The position numbers were made by a program, and so were the translations under genes. From contig OX637353.1 in the NCBI GenBank assembly GCA_951799405.1, positions 13,454,001-13,518,000 of the forward strand: DNA of 64,000 bases. The letters run 5' to 3'. Of the stretch, positions 41,373 to 51,650 are shown one piece after another. Origin of the DNA: Agapetus fuscipes (Eukaryota; Arthropoda; Insecta; Trichoptera; Glossosomatidae). Position 1 is the first letter of the stretch; each line of letters starts with the position of its first letter. The notes under the pieces are model-generated. The model saw nothing but the letters and a program-made list of their open reading frames with translations. It was not told the DNA's origin and did not search any database.

Positions 41373-41789
41373 TGTCAGCGAGATGACGTCACTTAAATAC
41401 AAAAAAAATGCTAGTTTTTTGGTAAGCAACCTGACAGGATGACAATCACAATTTTTCCACCTTTTTGATATCATCTTCAGTCTTAATTCCTTAAAAATCC
41501 ATCACAATACATTTCACACTTTACTTTCAATTTTCAGAACACCTCGAATTTATTTCCCACCCGCCGCCATGGGGATTGAATATTCAATTAATCTGGAATC
41601 GAATTATAGGTACAGTGGGAGGTATGAGGGGTGGTGGGTGGGGGGGGGAGGCCTGCAGACACCCCCAAGTGGGGCTCACAGAAAACGGCCAGCGTAGTTT
41701 CAATTTCCCTTCACATTTCCGCCCTGCAGCATCCAAGGGTTGAAGTAAACCACTGACCTATCAAAGTGCCTGGATGGAAAACTCAACAC

Positions 41790-41793
<4 letters not shown>
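41373..41793. other. GC-rich patch without gene
   Basis: 41560-41720 includes CCACCCGCCGCCATGGGGAT and a G-rich run (GTGGTGGGTGGGGGGGGGAG). It resembles the GC-rich patch at 57415-57605 in composition. No gene found. Confidence 0.4.

Positions 41794-41836
<43 letters not shown>
41794..41836. repeat. TA microsatellite
   Basis: About 20 TA units directly at the 3' end of the minus-strand L2-like LINE fragment. Confidence 0.9.
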
Positions 41837-41839
<3 letters not shown>

Positions 41840-41916
41840 AGGCTTATTTATTTTAAATTACACATGATAAGAGAGCGCCGTTTTTGTGTGTGTCACACCT
41901 CAAGGGCCCTCTCCGA

Positions 41917-42321
41917 TCACGGATAAGACTTTTTGAAAAGGTGCGTCTTGAGAGTTCCGCGAAATATACCCATAGATTCGGAGTTCTTCACTCCGGGTGG
42001 CAGTCTGTTCCACTCCACTGGACCCGCAACACGGAAAGCACGGTCTCCAAAATTTGTACGGATCTGACGGTGCGGCTGAACCAAATTGATTGCACCATCG
42101 CCCGCGGATCTGAGTGTCTGCCTCCTCACACCCATCTCAACAGGCGAAATCATGTCTGTCAGATAAGGTGGAGCCAAGCCATTGATGGCTTTATATATCA
42201 TCAGACAAACACGGTAGACCACTCTCTCCGGGAAACGAAGCCAATGTAGTTTTTTTAACAGCGGATTGATGTGAGCGAATTTGGATATCCCGAATATGAG
42301 CCTTGCTGCTGAATTCAACAC
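41917..42321 (-). pseudogene. L2/CR1-like LINE, C-terminal end of reverse transcriptase ORF
   Basis: A 134-residue frame closely related to 449-853: LNSAARLIFGISKFAHINPL, KLHWLRFPERVVYRVCLM, GDRAFRVAGPVEWNRLP, a final LKTHLFKKSYP. The 3' UTR (minus strand, 41916 down to about 41837) contains GAGGGCCCTTGAGGTGTGAC and AAAAACGGCGCTCTC, and ends in a TA microsatellite. Similarity upstream stops at about 42335, just past the LNSAARL start, within a few bases of the other copy's truncation. The frame is open, but the catalytic domains are absent. Confidence 0.85.
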
Positions 42322-42383
42322 AGATTGAAAGCGGAAACTATGTTACGAACGTATGAGTTCATGTGAACGTGAGCCTGAGCCTA

Positions 42384-42690
42384 TGACCGTTCCAAAATCT
42401 AGTGGTGAACACTTCTGACTCGAAATGGAAAGTTGTACGTTCGAGCCCCAGCGGAGCACAAAAAAATGCTGTTTATATTTTCAAATATGCTCTTCGATTG
42501 GCGAAAAATTCAAAAATCTTTACCAACGACTGGTCACTAAAGGTCCATCCAGCCTTACAGCAACTGGTCTTGCTTGAGAATCGGTGCTTTCTACAGCAAT
42601 GACCAAGCTTGCAGAGGGCTCTTATGGTGTGATACACACAAAAACAGCGCTCACCATATAAATCATCCTTATATTATTATTAGTCACGCT
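42384..42690 (+). mobile_element. SINE-B1, full length
   Basis: Diverged head (CCGTTCCAAAATCTAGTGG, GTTCGAGCCCC), body, tail CTTGCAGAGGGCTCTTATGG and ACAGCGCTCACCATATAAAT. Confidence 0.8.
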
Positions 42691-43089
42691 GATTGGTGTG
42701 TGTGATGTACATGGTATAGTTTCGAACAATCCCAGTGGAAGTATCTACCATGTTCTCGAATATCCGAGAATTTTCTCTGCCGCACATATACATACGAGCA
42801 AAGATTTTGTGGGACAGATGCTTTGACTATTGTAACGCGAAGACCTGTAAGCTGAGAGTGAAGAGTGAAATTTTTGGTCTTCATTCTTTTATTTATATAA
42901 ATAAATTATATATAGAAAGAATAATTATACCTTATAGATATAGTATATAAATATATAGTTAGTATATAAATATTAAATTATAATAAAATATTTGTTCATT
43001 GTAACCTATATTGTAACAAATAATTCATGTGAAATAAATTTAACCCACAATTCAATTAAAAGAACCCCAAGCAAAATCATAACGTATTT
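42691..43089. other. No recognised feature
   Basis: AT-rich; includes TATATATAG-type low complexity around 42900-42970. Confidence 0.35.
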
Positions 43090-43170
43090 GATTTTGTCAA
43101 TTGTATTGAAATGTCATCTTTAAATCAAATGGTAGATAAACAAAACAATCACTGAGGTGGACGATATGTC
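43090..43170 (-). mobile_element. MITE-1g, one end
   Basis: AAATCAAATGGTAGATAAAC, then AAAACAATCACTGAGGTGGA. Confidence 0.6.
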
Positions 43171-43539
43171 AATGTGTGCAAAATTAAAAAGCAAAACCGA
43201 ATTTCACAGTCAGAAGTTTGTCTTCTCTTCCAGACTCTTACAAATCTGCGGTACACATTCATCGCAGGCTTCCGAACACTGGAATCTGTCATATTCTATA
43301 ATGTGTATTTTATCAGACGTCCTCTGGTTTGCTTGTCAATTATTGCCCATTGAAATATTATTGAGGTACCTTTGACAAAGGGAGGACCTTTGTTTTTGAA
43401 ATTGCAACAATCTGTTAGAGTAAATTTCCGTATTGGAATTAAGGAAAACCCAACAATTTCCTCTTTTCAGTCGTGAAATTGATGGCTGTCATTTTGAGAA
43501 TCTTATTGATAGTTTATCCATAAATATAAGGTTGTAATT

Positions 43540-44060
43540 TTCAATTTTGTAGTCAATTGATTTTGTTCCAAAGCCTGATTGTGAATCGTTTTAATCAGAC
43601 ACCTTTAATTCTTGTAAAAGCTGCGTATCGTGGATCTTTAAATTCTATTGATTTTGTTCCAAAGACTATGTCCTAATTTTTTTAAGACTGGCAATTTGTA
43701 TGTCTTTGAAATTTACTGATTTTGTTCTGAATAAGATGCCTTAAGTTATTATAACAGCTGTGCAGGTATCGTGGATCTTTGTAGTCTATTGATTTTGTTC
43801 CAAAGACGATTTCCTAGGTTTTTCTTAAAAAACAGTGATTGTAGATCTTTGTTATTTGCTGATTTTGTTTCAAATAAGATGCCCTAAGATCTCATAGCAG
43901 CCGCGTACCGTGGATCTTTGTAGTCTGCTGATTTTGTTCCAAAGACGATGTCATAAGTTCTTAAAACAAGTGCTTACTGCCTATCATGAATATCTACAAT
44001 CTGTTGTCTTTGCTCTAAAATATTGGTTGTAAGTTCTTATACCACTGTGAGGATTATGAC
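43540..44060 (+). repeat. Degenerate satellite with dimer (about 140-bp) periodicity
   Basis: TTGATTTTGTTCCAAAGAC or close variants recur at about 43560, 43649, 43728, 43789, 43859, 43929 and 44000. Two unit types alternate: CCAAAGACGATNNCCTA and CAAATAAGATGCCCTAAG. The type-1 units at 43649, 43789 and 43929 are 140 bp apart. TATCGTGGATCTTTGTAG links them. Confidence 0.75.
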
Positions 44061-44602
44061 TTTTATTTCAGTTTTCTGAGTCAACGGCGCCTATAGTGAG
44101 GGATTAAGTTTTTTCTATTTACGTGATCGAAGGGAATAAAAATATACATTTGTACTTGAGGTTAGGTTCCTTGACTTAAAGTTTGATATGAGGTTGGCCA
44201 CCCATACTGTAAAGAATTGTTTTCTTTACCAATATCAACCATTACCAATATTGGATAGACAATTCTGTATCGAGTGCAGTAACACGCATTAACCGACTTT
44301 ATTTATATTAATTTGGAGTTTTACTGTTTTTTTGTTGATTTTTGGAGTTCTAAGTGTACATTGTTGTAGCTGAACGTGTGTTTTGCCACATATATTGTGG
44401 GTTTGGTATTGTAAAGATAAACAGTGCTCAAATTAAAAGATTTATTAATTTGCAATACGAGTCATCTGATTTTGACAGCTTGCAGAGCAAATAGTACCTA
44501 CTACTACCACAGCTACCTACCTACTACCTACTACTACATACAGCTGTCAAATTGTTTCCTAACCAATCTCCAATTTATAGTTCCTTGAAAAATTCATACA
44601 AA

Positions 44603-45688
44603 ATGAACACAACCGTTAATTCCAACTCCCTATCCTGCGTCGAGAGGCTGAAGGACGCTAAAATTCATCAAAAGAAAATCAAAGAACTGCTGGCAATTAA
44701 TATCCTATCTAAGGATCAGCGCGGAGCTGTCAGTGATGCTGTTAGTGGTATAATGGAACACTTGATCTTCCTTGTCAACTCTGCTGCTTCGCAGGATAAA
44801 ATAGAGTCTAAGTTAGATCACATAGAAGAATCTATTCAGACTATTTCTGACAACATAAAAGTGAAATTCGATGATGTTTTCAAAAACGAAACTAATGCGA
44901 AAAACGTTAATAATCTGTACAATCTAATGTTAATCCCGTTAAATAACTCTTCTGCTCATGACCTTATTAAGGAAATTTACCAAAAAATTAAACTAAGAAA
45001 TCTTGGTATAAGTGTGGAGGAGGTGAAAAAAATTTCTAAAAATAGAGTCATCATAAAATGTAACAGAAAAGATGATGCGCATAAATTGAAGAAGTGCATA
45101 GAAAACGAATTTAAGGATGTTAACGTTGATGAACTGAAAAAAAGGAAACCTACTATGATTTTGAAAGGTATACAGAATGATTATGATAAGGATGATTTTC
45201 TGGAGGACATTGTGACTCAAAACTCTGAGATTTCTGCCCTAAATCCAGATCAACACTTTGATGAAATGCTCCGTGTTAAAAAAATTATTAAAAGCAAATA
45301 TAATGACACATCAAACTACATCGTGGAAGTTGACCCTACTATAAGAAAAGTATTACTTATGAAGGCTAAAGTTAATATAGGATATCAGAGGATTCCAGTT
45401 GAAGATGCGAATGCAATTACTCAATGCTTCTCTTGTCTTATGTGGGGGCACAGTGCGGCGAGATGTCTGCAAAGAGACGGCCAACATGTATGCTGTACTT
45501 ATTGTGGAGGTGCTCATATGTACAAGGATTGTACGAACAAGGAGAGTCCTCCAAAATGTAAAAATTGCACAAAGCACAACGAAAGATTTAAGTTGTCTTT
45601 TCCTATGGAACATAGGGCCAATGATAAAATAAAATGCAAAGTCTACTCAAAAATGCTTTTTCTTGCAGAACAAAATATTGAATATTAA
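44603..45688 (+). CDS. LINE ORF1, gag-like nucleic-acid-binding protein with CCHC knuckles
   Basis: 361 residues from the first in-frame ATG. The frame is open further upstream, but only to a TTG at 44552. The N-terminal 100 residues are charged and helix-prone (IEESIQTISDNIKV, possible coiled coil). Around residues 175-260 there is a KPTMILKGI / LEDIVTQN region typical of ORF1 RRM-like or PRE_C2HC-like domains. Two zinc knuckles follow: C-x2-C-x4-H-x4-C at residues 275-288 and C-x2-C-x3-H-x4-C at about 298-310, plus a CKNC pair at 319-322. Such proteins coat the element RNA and act as chaperones during target-primed reverse transcription. The frame looks intact. Confidence 0.85.
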   Translation: MNTTVNSNSLSCVERLKDAKIHQKKIKELLAINILSKDQRGAVSDAVSGIMEHLIFLVNSAASQDKIESKLDHIEESIQTISDNIKVKFDDVFKNETNAKNVNNLYNLMLIPLNNSSAHDLIKEIYQKIKLRNLGISVEEVKKISKNRVIIKCNRKDDAHKLKKCIENEFKDVNVDELKKRKPTMILKGIQNDYDKDDFLEDIVTQNSEISALNPDQHFDEMLRVKKIIKSKYNDTSNYIVEVDPTIRKVLLMKAKVNIGYQRIPVEDANAITQCFSCLMWGHSAARCLQRDGQHVCCTYCGGAHMYKDCTNKESPPKCKNCTKHNERFKLSFPMEHRANDKIKCKVYSKMLFLAEQNIEY

Positions 45689-46116
45689 ATGCTTTCTTTT
45701 TATACTTCCTTTGCACTGTTTCAGTGCACTCTGTTATCTCTTCTTTTTATATTCTCTATCCTATCATAATATAATAATTCATGTATATGGTGGGCCTGTG
45801 ATTAGTAATGATACTGATGTGTGTATATTGTTTTATTTGTACATTGATGATAGATATGTTGTGAAATGTAAATTGTTTTGTTGTATTTATGGATATATTA
45901 TAGTGTTCGCACTTTACAATGAATGCATTATTATAACATGTCTACCAAATATTTATACCTTGTATAATATGTATGTACTGACTTCTGTTTTATCAAATAA
46001 CAATGATAACCTACCACTTTTTATTTTGTACTTTTACCTGTCATGTATGCTTTTTACTTTATTTTTATTTTTTAACTCCTATTATGGCAGTCCTACGTCA
46101 AAAGTAAAAAAATACA
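45689..46116 (+). other. Inter-ORF region of the LINE
   Basis: 428 bp, T-rich, between ORF1 stop and ORF2 ATG. An overlapping 154-codon hydrophobic frame (45663-46127) is a by-product of T-rich sequence. How ORF2 is translated across this gap is not evident. Confidence 0.5.
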
Positions 46117-48642
46117 ATGAGCATTAATATTATTGATGACGAGAGTGACATAGACTTTATAAGAGTGAATAGACTAGAAGACTTTATTGAGTTAAAGGAT
46201 GGAGCCTATGATAAAAATAATATTGTGTGTGTCCAATTGAATATTCGTTCAATTTGTAAATATTGGGATATTTTTAATGCATATTTTAGAAATTGTTTAA
46301 AGTTTATCGATATCTTAATGCTCTGTGAAACCTCAATAAAGGACTTCGAAACTTGTTTTTATAACTTGCCTGAATTCAATAGTTTCCACTTCTGCCGAAG
46401 TAGCAAAATGGGCGGGGGAATAAAATTGTATGTTAGTAAAAAATTTAATTTTGTACAAAAATCCCTCCAATCTCTTTGTTTTGAAAATGTCTTTGGAACT
46501 TTGACACTACCAAACAAATCTATTATTCACATTCTTGCTCTTTATAGACCACCTAACCTTAATAAACAGGGATTTTTAACTGAAATTTCATCATTTTTTA
46601 ATGATTACACTAACATAAATGATAATATATTATTTCTTGGGGATATCAACTTAAACTTGCTGAACGAATGCGATCCGATAACCATATCTTATGAAAACAT
46701 ATTAGCTAATAACTTTATGGTAAAATGTATTTCTGATGTAACTAGAGAAGCAATAGTCAATGATATTGTTACAAAATCTTGTATTGACCATATTTATTTG
46801 AGGTATATAACAAATGATCCTGTAAGTGTTGGGCGTGGTTTCTGCTCTGTAAATATACGTGCTTGTGTATGTGAATATCTTATAGCTGACCATTATGCGA
46901 CAGCAATTAGTTTTCAGTATAGACGGAATAATAAATCTGATAATGTTGTCAAAAATAAACCAATGTTTATTATGTCGCAAAAACGGTTAGATAGTAATAT
47001 TATTAAAACTGACTGGAATACTCTTCTTGAAGAAAATGATTGCGAATTATTATACTATAAAATTTGTAATGCTTTTGATAATTTGTATAAAGAAAGCCTA
47101 ATTCCATGGTGCCATAAAAATAAAAATAGACCTAACGCTATGAAAGACTGGATAAATAGGGAGATTCTACAGGAAATAAAACAAAGAGACATCTTATTTA
47201 GGAGATGGAAGAGTACACCTAGTAATAAGTTTTATGAAAAGGAGTATAAAACGATACGTAATTACTTGAACAAAAAAATTTTGAAATTAAAGTTAGCTTT
47301 TTATAATGAAAAATTTAAGAATTGTTTCAAGGACATAAAAAAAACCTGGGATGAATGTAACAAAATCTTAGGCAGAAAATCTAAAACAAATTGTGATGAA
47401 GTTGTAAAAAAATATTTTGTAAACAACAAATATAATTGCATTGAAAATGTTTCCAATGAATTTGCTAAGTATTTCTCTGATAATGTATCCCAGTTAATGC
47501 ACGTTTGTAGTATAAAAATTGCTGGTCCAGAGCCTGATATGCTTCCACATAGCTTTTATTTACCTAAAGCTAAACTATCTGAAGTTGTAAAAATAATAAA
47601 TCTTGCAAAAAACTCCAAAACACCAGGAGTTGACCTTATCCGAATGACTGACTTAAAAAAACACGTGGAAATATTGGGACCTCTTGTTACACATTTAATT
47701 AACTCAATTATAAACCAGGGAATAATTCCTCTGAAATTAAAATGTAGCCTAATCAGACCAATCTACAAGGGTGGTGATCACTCTGTAATGGGAAACTATA
47801 GGCCAATTAGTATATTACCTGCTCTTGAAAAAATACTTGAAAAATACATTTTCTCAAAGTTGACTCAATATCTTAACAAATTTGAAATTCTGGATACCAA
47901 TCAATATGGATTTCAGAAGGGTAGGAGTACAGAAATTCTACTTCAAAGTTTTTCCAATCATATTAATAACGAATTAAACAATAAAAAACATGTATTAGTA
48001 TTATTCATTGACTTCTCCAAGGCTTTTGATACAATTGATCACTTAAAATTGCTTAGATACTTAGATGTCATAGGGATTAGAGGCCCAGTTTTACATCTCT
48101 TTGAAAATTACCTCTCTAACAGAACCATGACTGTTAATATTGATGGATCTAAAAGTGATATTAAGAACATCAGTGCTGGGGTCCCGCAAGGATCTGTTTT
48201 AGGCCCTATATTATATATAATTTATGTATCTTTTATTAAATATATTTTCTCAAATGTAAAATATTATGTATATGCGGATGATACTGCACTTGTCATATCT
48301 AGTGAGAATTTAGATGAATGTAACACAATGTTACAAAATGATTTTGATAAATTGCAGAATTGGTGTCATGATGCAGGTCTTTTAATTAATTCAAAAAAAA
48401 CTAAAATTATGCATATTAGATCCCCTCATGCTAGAATTAGTACTGTGCCAACCATGAAAGCCCATAATTATGAATGCCTTCATGTCACCAATAATTGTAG
48501 AACTTGTTTATGTGAAAATATTGACATTGTAAGCGATTATACTTATCTAGGAGTAACAATTGACTGCTTCTTCAAGTGGGACACACATACTTCAAAAACG
48601 TGCAAACGATTGAGATCTGTTGTTGGACAATTATATACATAA
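46117..48642 (+). CDS. LINE ORF2, AP endonuclease and reverse transcriptase (frame ends early)
   Basis: 841 residues from ATG 46117. The endonuclease domain fills about residues 35-265: QLNIRSI (40-46), LCET with the catalytic Glu (E71), the GGGIKLYV block, LGDINLNLL (D176, N178), CIDHIYLR (222-229) and ADH (D258-H259). The reverse transcriptase shows SLIRPIYKGGDHSVMGNYRP, FIDFSKAFDTIDH (D632), GVPQGSVLGP (688-697) and YADD (719-722; catalytic D721, D722). Together these cut the target DNA and copy the element RNA from the nick. A frameshift near 48635 gives a premature TAA; the remaining C terminus is in the next frame (48620-49141). All catalytic residues I can check are present. Confidence 0.92.
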   Translation: MSINIIDDESDIDFIRVNRLEDFIELKDGAYDKNNIVCVQLNIRSICKYWDIFNAYFRNCLKFIDILMLCETSIKDFETCFYNLPEFNSFHFCRSSKMGGGIKLYVSKKFNFVQKSLQSLCFENVFGTLTLPNKSIIHILALYRPPNLNKQGFLTEISSFFNDYTNINDNILFLGDINLNLLNECDPITISYENILANNFMVKCISDVTREAIVNDIVTKSCIDHIYLRYITNDPVSVGRGFCSVNIRACVCEYLIADHYATAISFQYRRNNKSDNVVKNKPMFIMSQKRLDSNIIKTDWNTLLEENDCELLYYKICNAFDNLYKESLIPWCHKNKNRPNAMKDWINREILQEIKQRDILFRRWKSTPSNKFYEKEYKTIRNYLNKKILKLKLAFYNEKFKNCFKDIKKTWDECNKILGRKSKTNCDEVVKKYFVNNKYNCIENVSNEFAKYFSDNVSQLMHVCSIKIAGPEPDMLPHSFYLPKAKLSEVVKIINLAKNSKTPGVDLIRMTDLKKHVEILGPLVTHLINSIINQGIIPLKLKCSLIRPIYKGGDHSVMGNYRPISILPALEKILEKYIFSKLTQYLNKFEILDTNQYGFQKGRSTEILLQSFSNHINNELNNKKHVLVLFIDFSKAFDTIDHLKLLRYLDVIGIRGPVLHLFENYLSNRTMTVNIDGSKSDIKNISAGVPQGSVLGPILYIIYVSFIKYIFSNVKYYVYADDTALVISSENLDECNTMLQNDFDKLQNWCHDAGLLINSKKTKIMHIRSPHARISTVPTMKAHNYECLHVTNNCRTCLCENIDIVSDYTYLGVTIDCFFKWDTHTSKTCKRLRSVVGQLYT

Positions 48643-49141
48643 GTTAAAGTTTATATTGCCGCTCCCTACATTAAGATTGGTATATTTATCGCTTGCCGAG
48701 TCCATTATAAGATACGGCCTCACTGCATGGGGACATTCTTGCGCCACCAATATTAAAAATGTACAAAATGTTCAAAATGCTCTCTTAAAATTAATTGCTC
48801 CCATAAATGTGTATAACCAAAGGCAGAATATACCTTTTTTATTCCAATCATTAAATATCTTGCCTATTAAGGGTATACTATGGAACATAATTATATGTCA
48901 ACAATTGTTTAATGATAAATATAAAAATAAACTAGAGCATGTGTACCAAACAAGATTTACATCTAATGAAGGACTAGTTGTTCCAAGAATTAAAAACAAA
49001 TATGGACAAAGAACGTTGGATTACCTTGTGCCAAAAATATTTAATTTGTTGCCAAAGGACTTTAAAAAGGAATCTACAAACATTAATAAAATTATAATAT
49101 CTTTGAAGATTTGGCTGGGAGAAAGAACTTTCTTATATTAA
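48620..49141 (+). pseudogene. LINE ORF2 C-terminal region, out of frame
   Basis: This frame continues the thumb and C-terminal region after the shift: LVYLSLAESIIRYGLTAWG is the usual post-core motif (xxYxSLxESxxxYGxxxWG). Later come LNILPIKGILW, the VPRIKNKYGQRTLDYLVPKI block and a last FKKESTNINKIIISLKIWLG. It overlaps ORF2 by 23 bp. There is no ATG at its start (TTG), so it is not a separate gene. The shift could be a disabling mutation, an assembly error or, less likely, a programmed event. Confidence 0.85.
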
Positions 49142-49548
49142 TTACCTTAACTATATTTGTGTTTTTACTCTACTCTTGTCTCCTAATTTTAACTTTAATT
49201 TACTTTTTATTTCATACTAGCACTAAATACTAAGACTTTTATTTTTTAATTTGATTGTTGCACCCGATGACAAACTGAAAATTTTTGGTTTATCGGGACA
49301 AAAATGTTTAATTTTTAAGATTTAATATTTCTTGTAAAAATTGTTTATGAAATAAAAAAAATAAAAAAAAAATAAAAAAAAAAACCCCTGTTTCAGGGAA
49401 GGTCAGCAAGTGCTGCAGGTTATGTACATTTGAGATTAGGTTTTTATGCTGTAAGTTTACATGCGGCATGTGTAATACGCGTCTACTTGTGGAATTACGT
49501 TTATTATGAATCTTAATTGTAATTTATCTTTACAACTGAGATTATACA

Positions 49549-50632
49549 TAAAGATGTACTGTATTTAACGGGGTATGATGCAAATCTCATCAACCCATTT
49601 TTTTGCCACCAAAAGCCAACTATAGGTACTCTTTCGATTTTTTAACCGCCTCTTGTGGTCTAACGCAATGCAATTATTCACCGCGTCAGATTAGACCGCG
49701 TTGGACCACATTTGATCAAAAATAAAATATAAAAAAACATTTGATATCTTCATCACGTTTCTTGAATTTATAACAGTCCACCATGATTTACAAGCACTTC
49801 CATTAATGACAGCCACAAAACACTTTGTTTCGCAATCCGCAAACAAAATTTAACTTTTTATGACATTAAATTTATTGGACGTTAACACCTTTGGGAAAGG
49901 AGATTGTGGGTCATTTTTTTAGGCTGTTGCTGTAAGGTTCCATTATCAGATTGCACACCTGCAAATATATCATTTTAAAGCAATTCTGCATTAAATACTT
50001 TGGTCTAAATATCAAATTTGCCACTTGGTTGAGATAATTAGGTAATGTTTGTAATTTATTGCAATAAATGTGGTCCATTGTAATCTTGATAAAATACCAA
50101 TTTGTATTATTTTTTTAGCATTGCAATACTCATTATTGCAATAAGTATGTGAAAACATAAATTTATTAACATCCAGTACCTATTGTTGTAAATTTATATT
50201 TTTTTAAATGAGAATACTTCATTGAATGTAATCCTCATTTCATTTTAATGTTTTTAACTATGTAATTTATCTAATATAATTTATCCGTGAAAATAAACAG
50301 TGTTTTTAATTAATCACAAAATTATAAAATTAAACAATATGAATTTTTACAGTGTTAATACACAAACAATACATAATATATTTTTAACTATAATTTATAA
50401 TCGAAGTTGCCAATATATATTGGCAAAAATATAGAATAAAATTTTAATGTTTTGAAGTTGCTGAAACTCTTATTTGATTCATAAATCTTTTCTTCTGAAA
50501 GTTATCTCGAATTACGATCAGCTGTTGAATGAGGAAGATCGCCATTTTGCATATGTCGAACTGGTTTTGAACGAAATAAACCTACTCGGAGGTGATTTAG
50601 AAATTTGATCACTTTTTTAAACACGTTTAGCC
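49549..50632. other. No recognised feature
   Basis: AT-rich, long without repeats matched in this window. No open frame with a recognisable domain. Confidence 0.4.
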
Positions 50633-50925
50633 GACGTTTTTTTAATCGGACGGTTTCACAAGATGATTTAATATCGTCCTATTGCGACATCTATAAATGC
50701 ATCACCGAAGGTCAATAAGCGTACCTACAACCTTCGGCCTCGAGCAAAAAACAACAATTCATCAGTTCATGTTTCTTCTTCGTAGAAGACACACGCCTCC
50801 TGAAGACGTCGGATATGACTGACAAAACGTAGAGAAAATCGTTCTTCTCTTTCCACGGTCAGTAACATCCGTTTTTTTCATTCAAAAAAATGTCTAACGA
50901 CCGTTATCATAATTTAAAATCTTGA
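50633..50925 (+). mobile_element. Penelope-like element end (PLE-1c)
   Basis: Matches the 3' part of PLE-1a: AATCGGACGGTTTCACAAGA, CTACAACCTTCGGCCTCGAG, CTGAAGACGTCGGATATGAC, ACGTAGAGAAAATCGTTCTT and the outer ATGTCTAACGACCGTTATCA. Here the inner stem partner is mutated (GACTGACAAAACG), and the left inverted end is missing. Confidence 0.75.
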
Positions 50926-50929
50926 TAAA

Positions 50930-50972
50930 TGGGAGATAAGCCAAACAAGCACTGGGTGGACGACATGTCGTG
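50930..50972. mobile_element. MITE-1 end fragment
   Basis: GGGAGATAAGCCAAACAAGC followed by ACTGGGTGGACG, a single terminal repeat next to the PLE-1c end. Confidence 0.6.
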
Positions 50973-51120
50973 TTTTGAACCTCGGAGAGCTAGGAATGAA
51001 TGCGGTCGCCTTTAACATGTGCACTCTCGTTAGTAGAATGGCAAATACGGTGAAAGCAAGGAACCGTGAGGAGGGATGAACTCCAAAATATTCCCAGTCA
51101 TACAAATATTTCTTGCATTT

Positions 51121-51650
51121 ACGAGATTCATGGGTATGACTCTGGATGAAATGAAAGAAGTATTTATTTATTTATTTTATATAAAGACGCCAACAGAACA
51201 AAAGAGTTGCACATACACAAAACACAATACAAATACATAAGTATCTCCAATGCTCCAATAATAGGCATCTATCGCATATACATTTTAACAATATGAATGT
51301 TTTGAACAGCTAAAGTACAATGAGTAGGTATAGCGGCATTAGCGGGAGTAGGTATATATTAAATTAAAATTATCAATGTCAACAAAAATAACCCCTTATT
51401 GCAGTTTTAAGTGATTCTATTGAACTGGAAAATATATCAATATCAGGAAGAACTCTCTCTAAAGCATTGTAGGACCTCATCATTCGATCAATAGGTTGAA
51501 AATGACCAACGTTGGAATTGTATTTCTTGAGTCTAAACGTTTCGCTATTTCTTAATCGTATATTTCCATGAAAATGCAAACACTCAATATCTGTTGTGTC
51601 CAAATCACCACGTATGTAAGGAACGAAAAAAAATGGCGGCTGATCTGTAA
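51121..51650 (+). mobile_element. RTE-like LINE scrap split by another LINE
   Basis: GGTATGACTCTGGATGAAAT and GAAAGAAGTAT (to 51163), then after the inserted LINE GTATGTAAGGAACG and AAATGGCGGCTGATCTGTAA (51612-51650), together matching the MTLDEMKEVCKDKKKWRLICN region. GTAT appears at both junctions. Confidence 0.65.
51164..51611 (-). pseudogene. LINE ORF C-terminal fragment (CR1/Kiri-like), minus strand
   Basis: The minus-strand frame reads FFFVPYIRGDLDTTDIECLH, RNSETFRLKKYNSNVGHFQP, IDRMMRSYNALERVLPDIDI and FSSSIESLKTAIRGYF. This is the tail layout of CR1/Jockey-type proteins (VPxxRxxxxxxSxxxR, YNxL, DIDIFxSSxxxFK). Its 3' end lies at the left, with a TTTA-repeat (minus strand TAAA) tail at 51161-51180. 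Inserted in an RTE-like LINE remnant. Confidence 0.65.

Larger units (their letters stand above)
44240..49384 (+). mobile_element. Near-complete CR1/Jockey-type LINE, about 5.1 kb
   Basis: Order: 5' UTR (44240-44602), ORF1 (44603-45688), a 428-bp inter-ORF region, ORF2 (46117 to 49141 with one frameshift), a 3' UTR of about 240 bp and an A-rich tail of AAAATAAAA units (49350-49384). The 5' UTR holds a CTAC-rich patch (44500-44541). It is the only element here with near-complete coding capacity. Insertion into repeat A defines both ends. Clade placement (CR1, Daphne/Crack or Jockey) needs a tree. Confidence 0.9.
44165..49548 (+). repeat. Repeat A split by a full-length LINE
   Basis: The 5' part (CCTTGACTTAAAGTTTGATA to CCAATATCAACC, ending about 44239) and 3' part (CCCCTGTTTCAGGGAAGGTC at 49385 to ACTGAGATTATACATA) form one repeat A copy. 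The LINE entered within the CCCCTGTTTCAGGG hairpin region. AACC is shared at both junctions. Confidence 0.8.

Noticed and set aside
45663..46127. 154-codon hydrophobic ORF between LINE ORF1 and ORF2
   Set aside because: Overlaps both LINE ORFs out of frame and its hydrophobicity follows from T-rich sequence; no motif.
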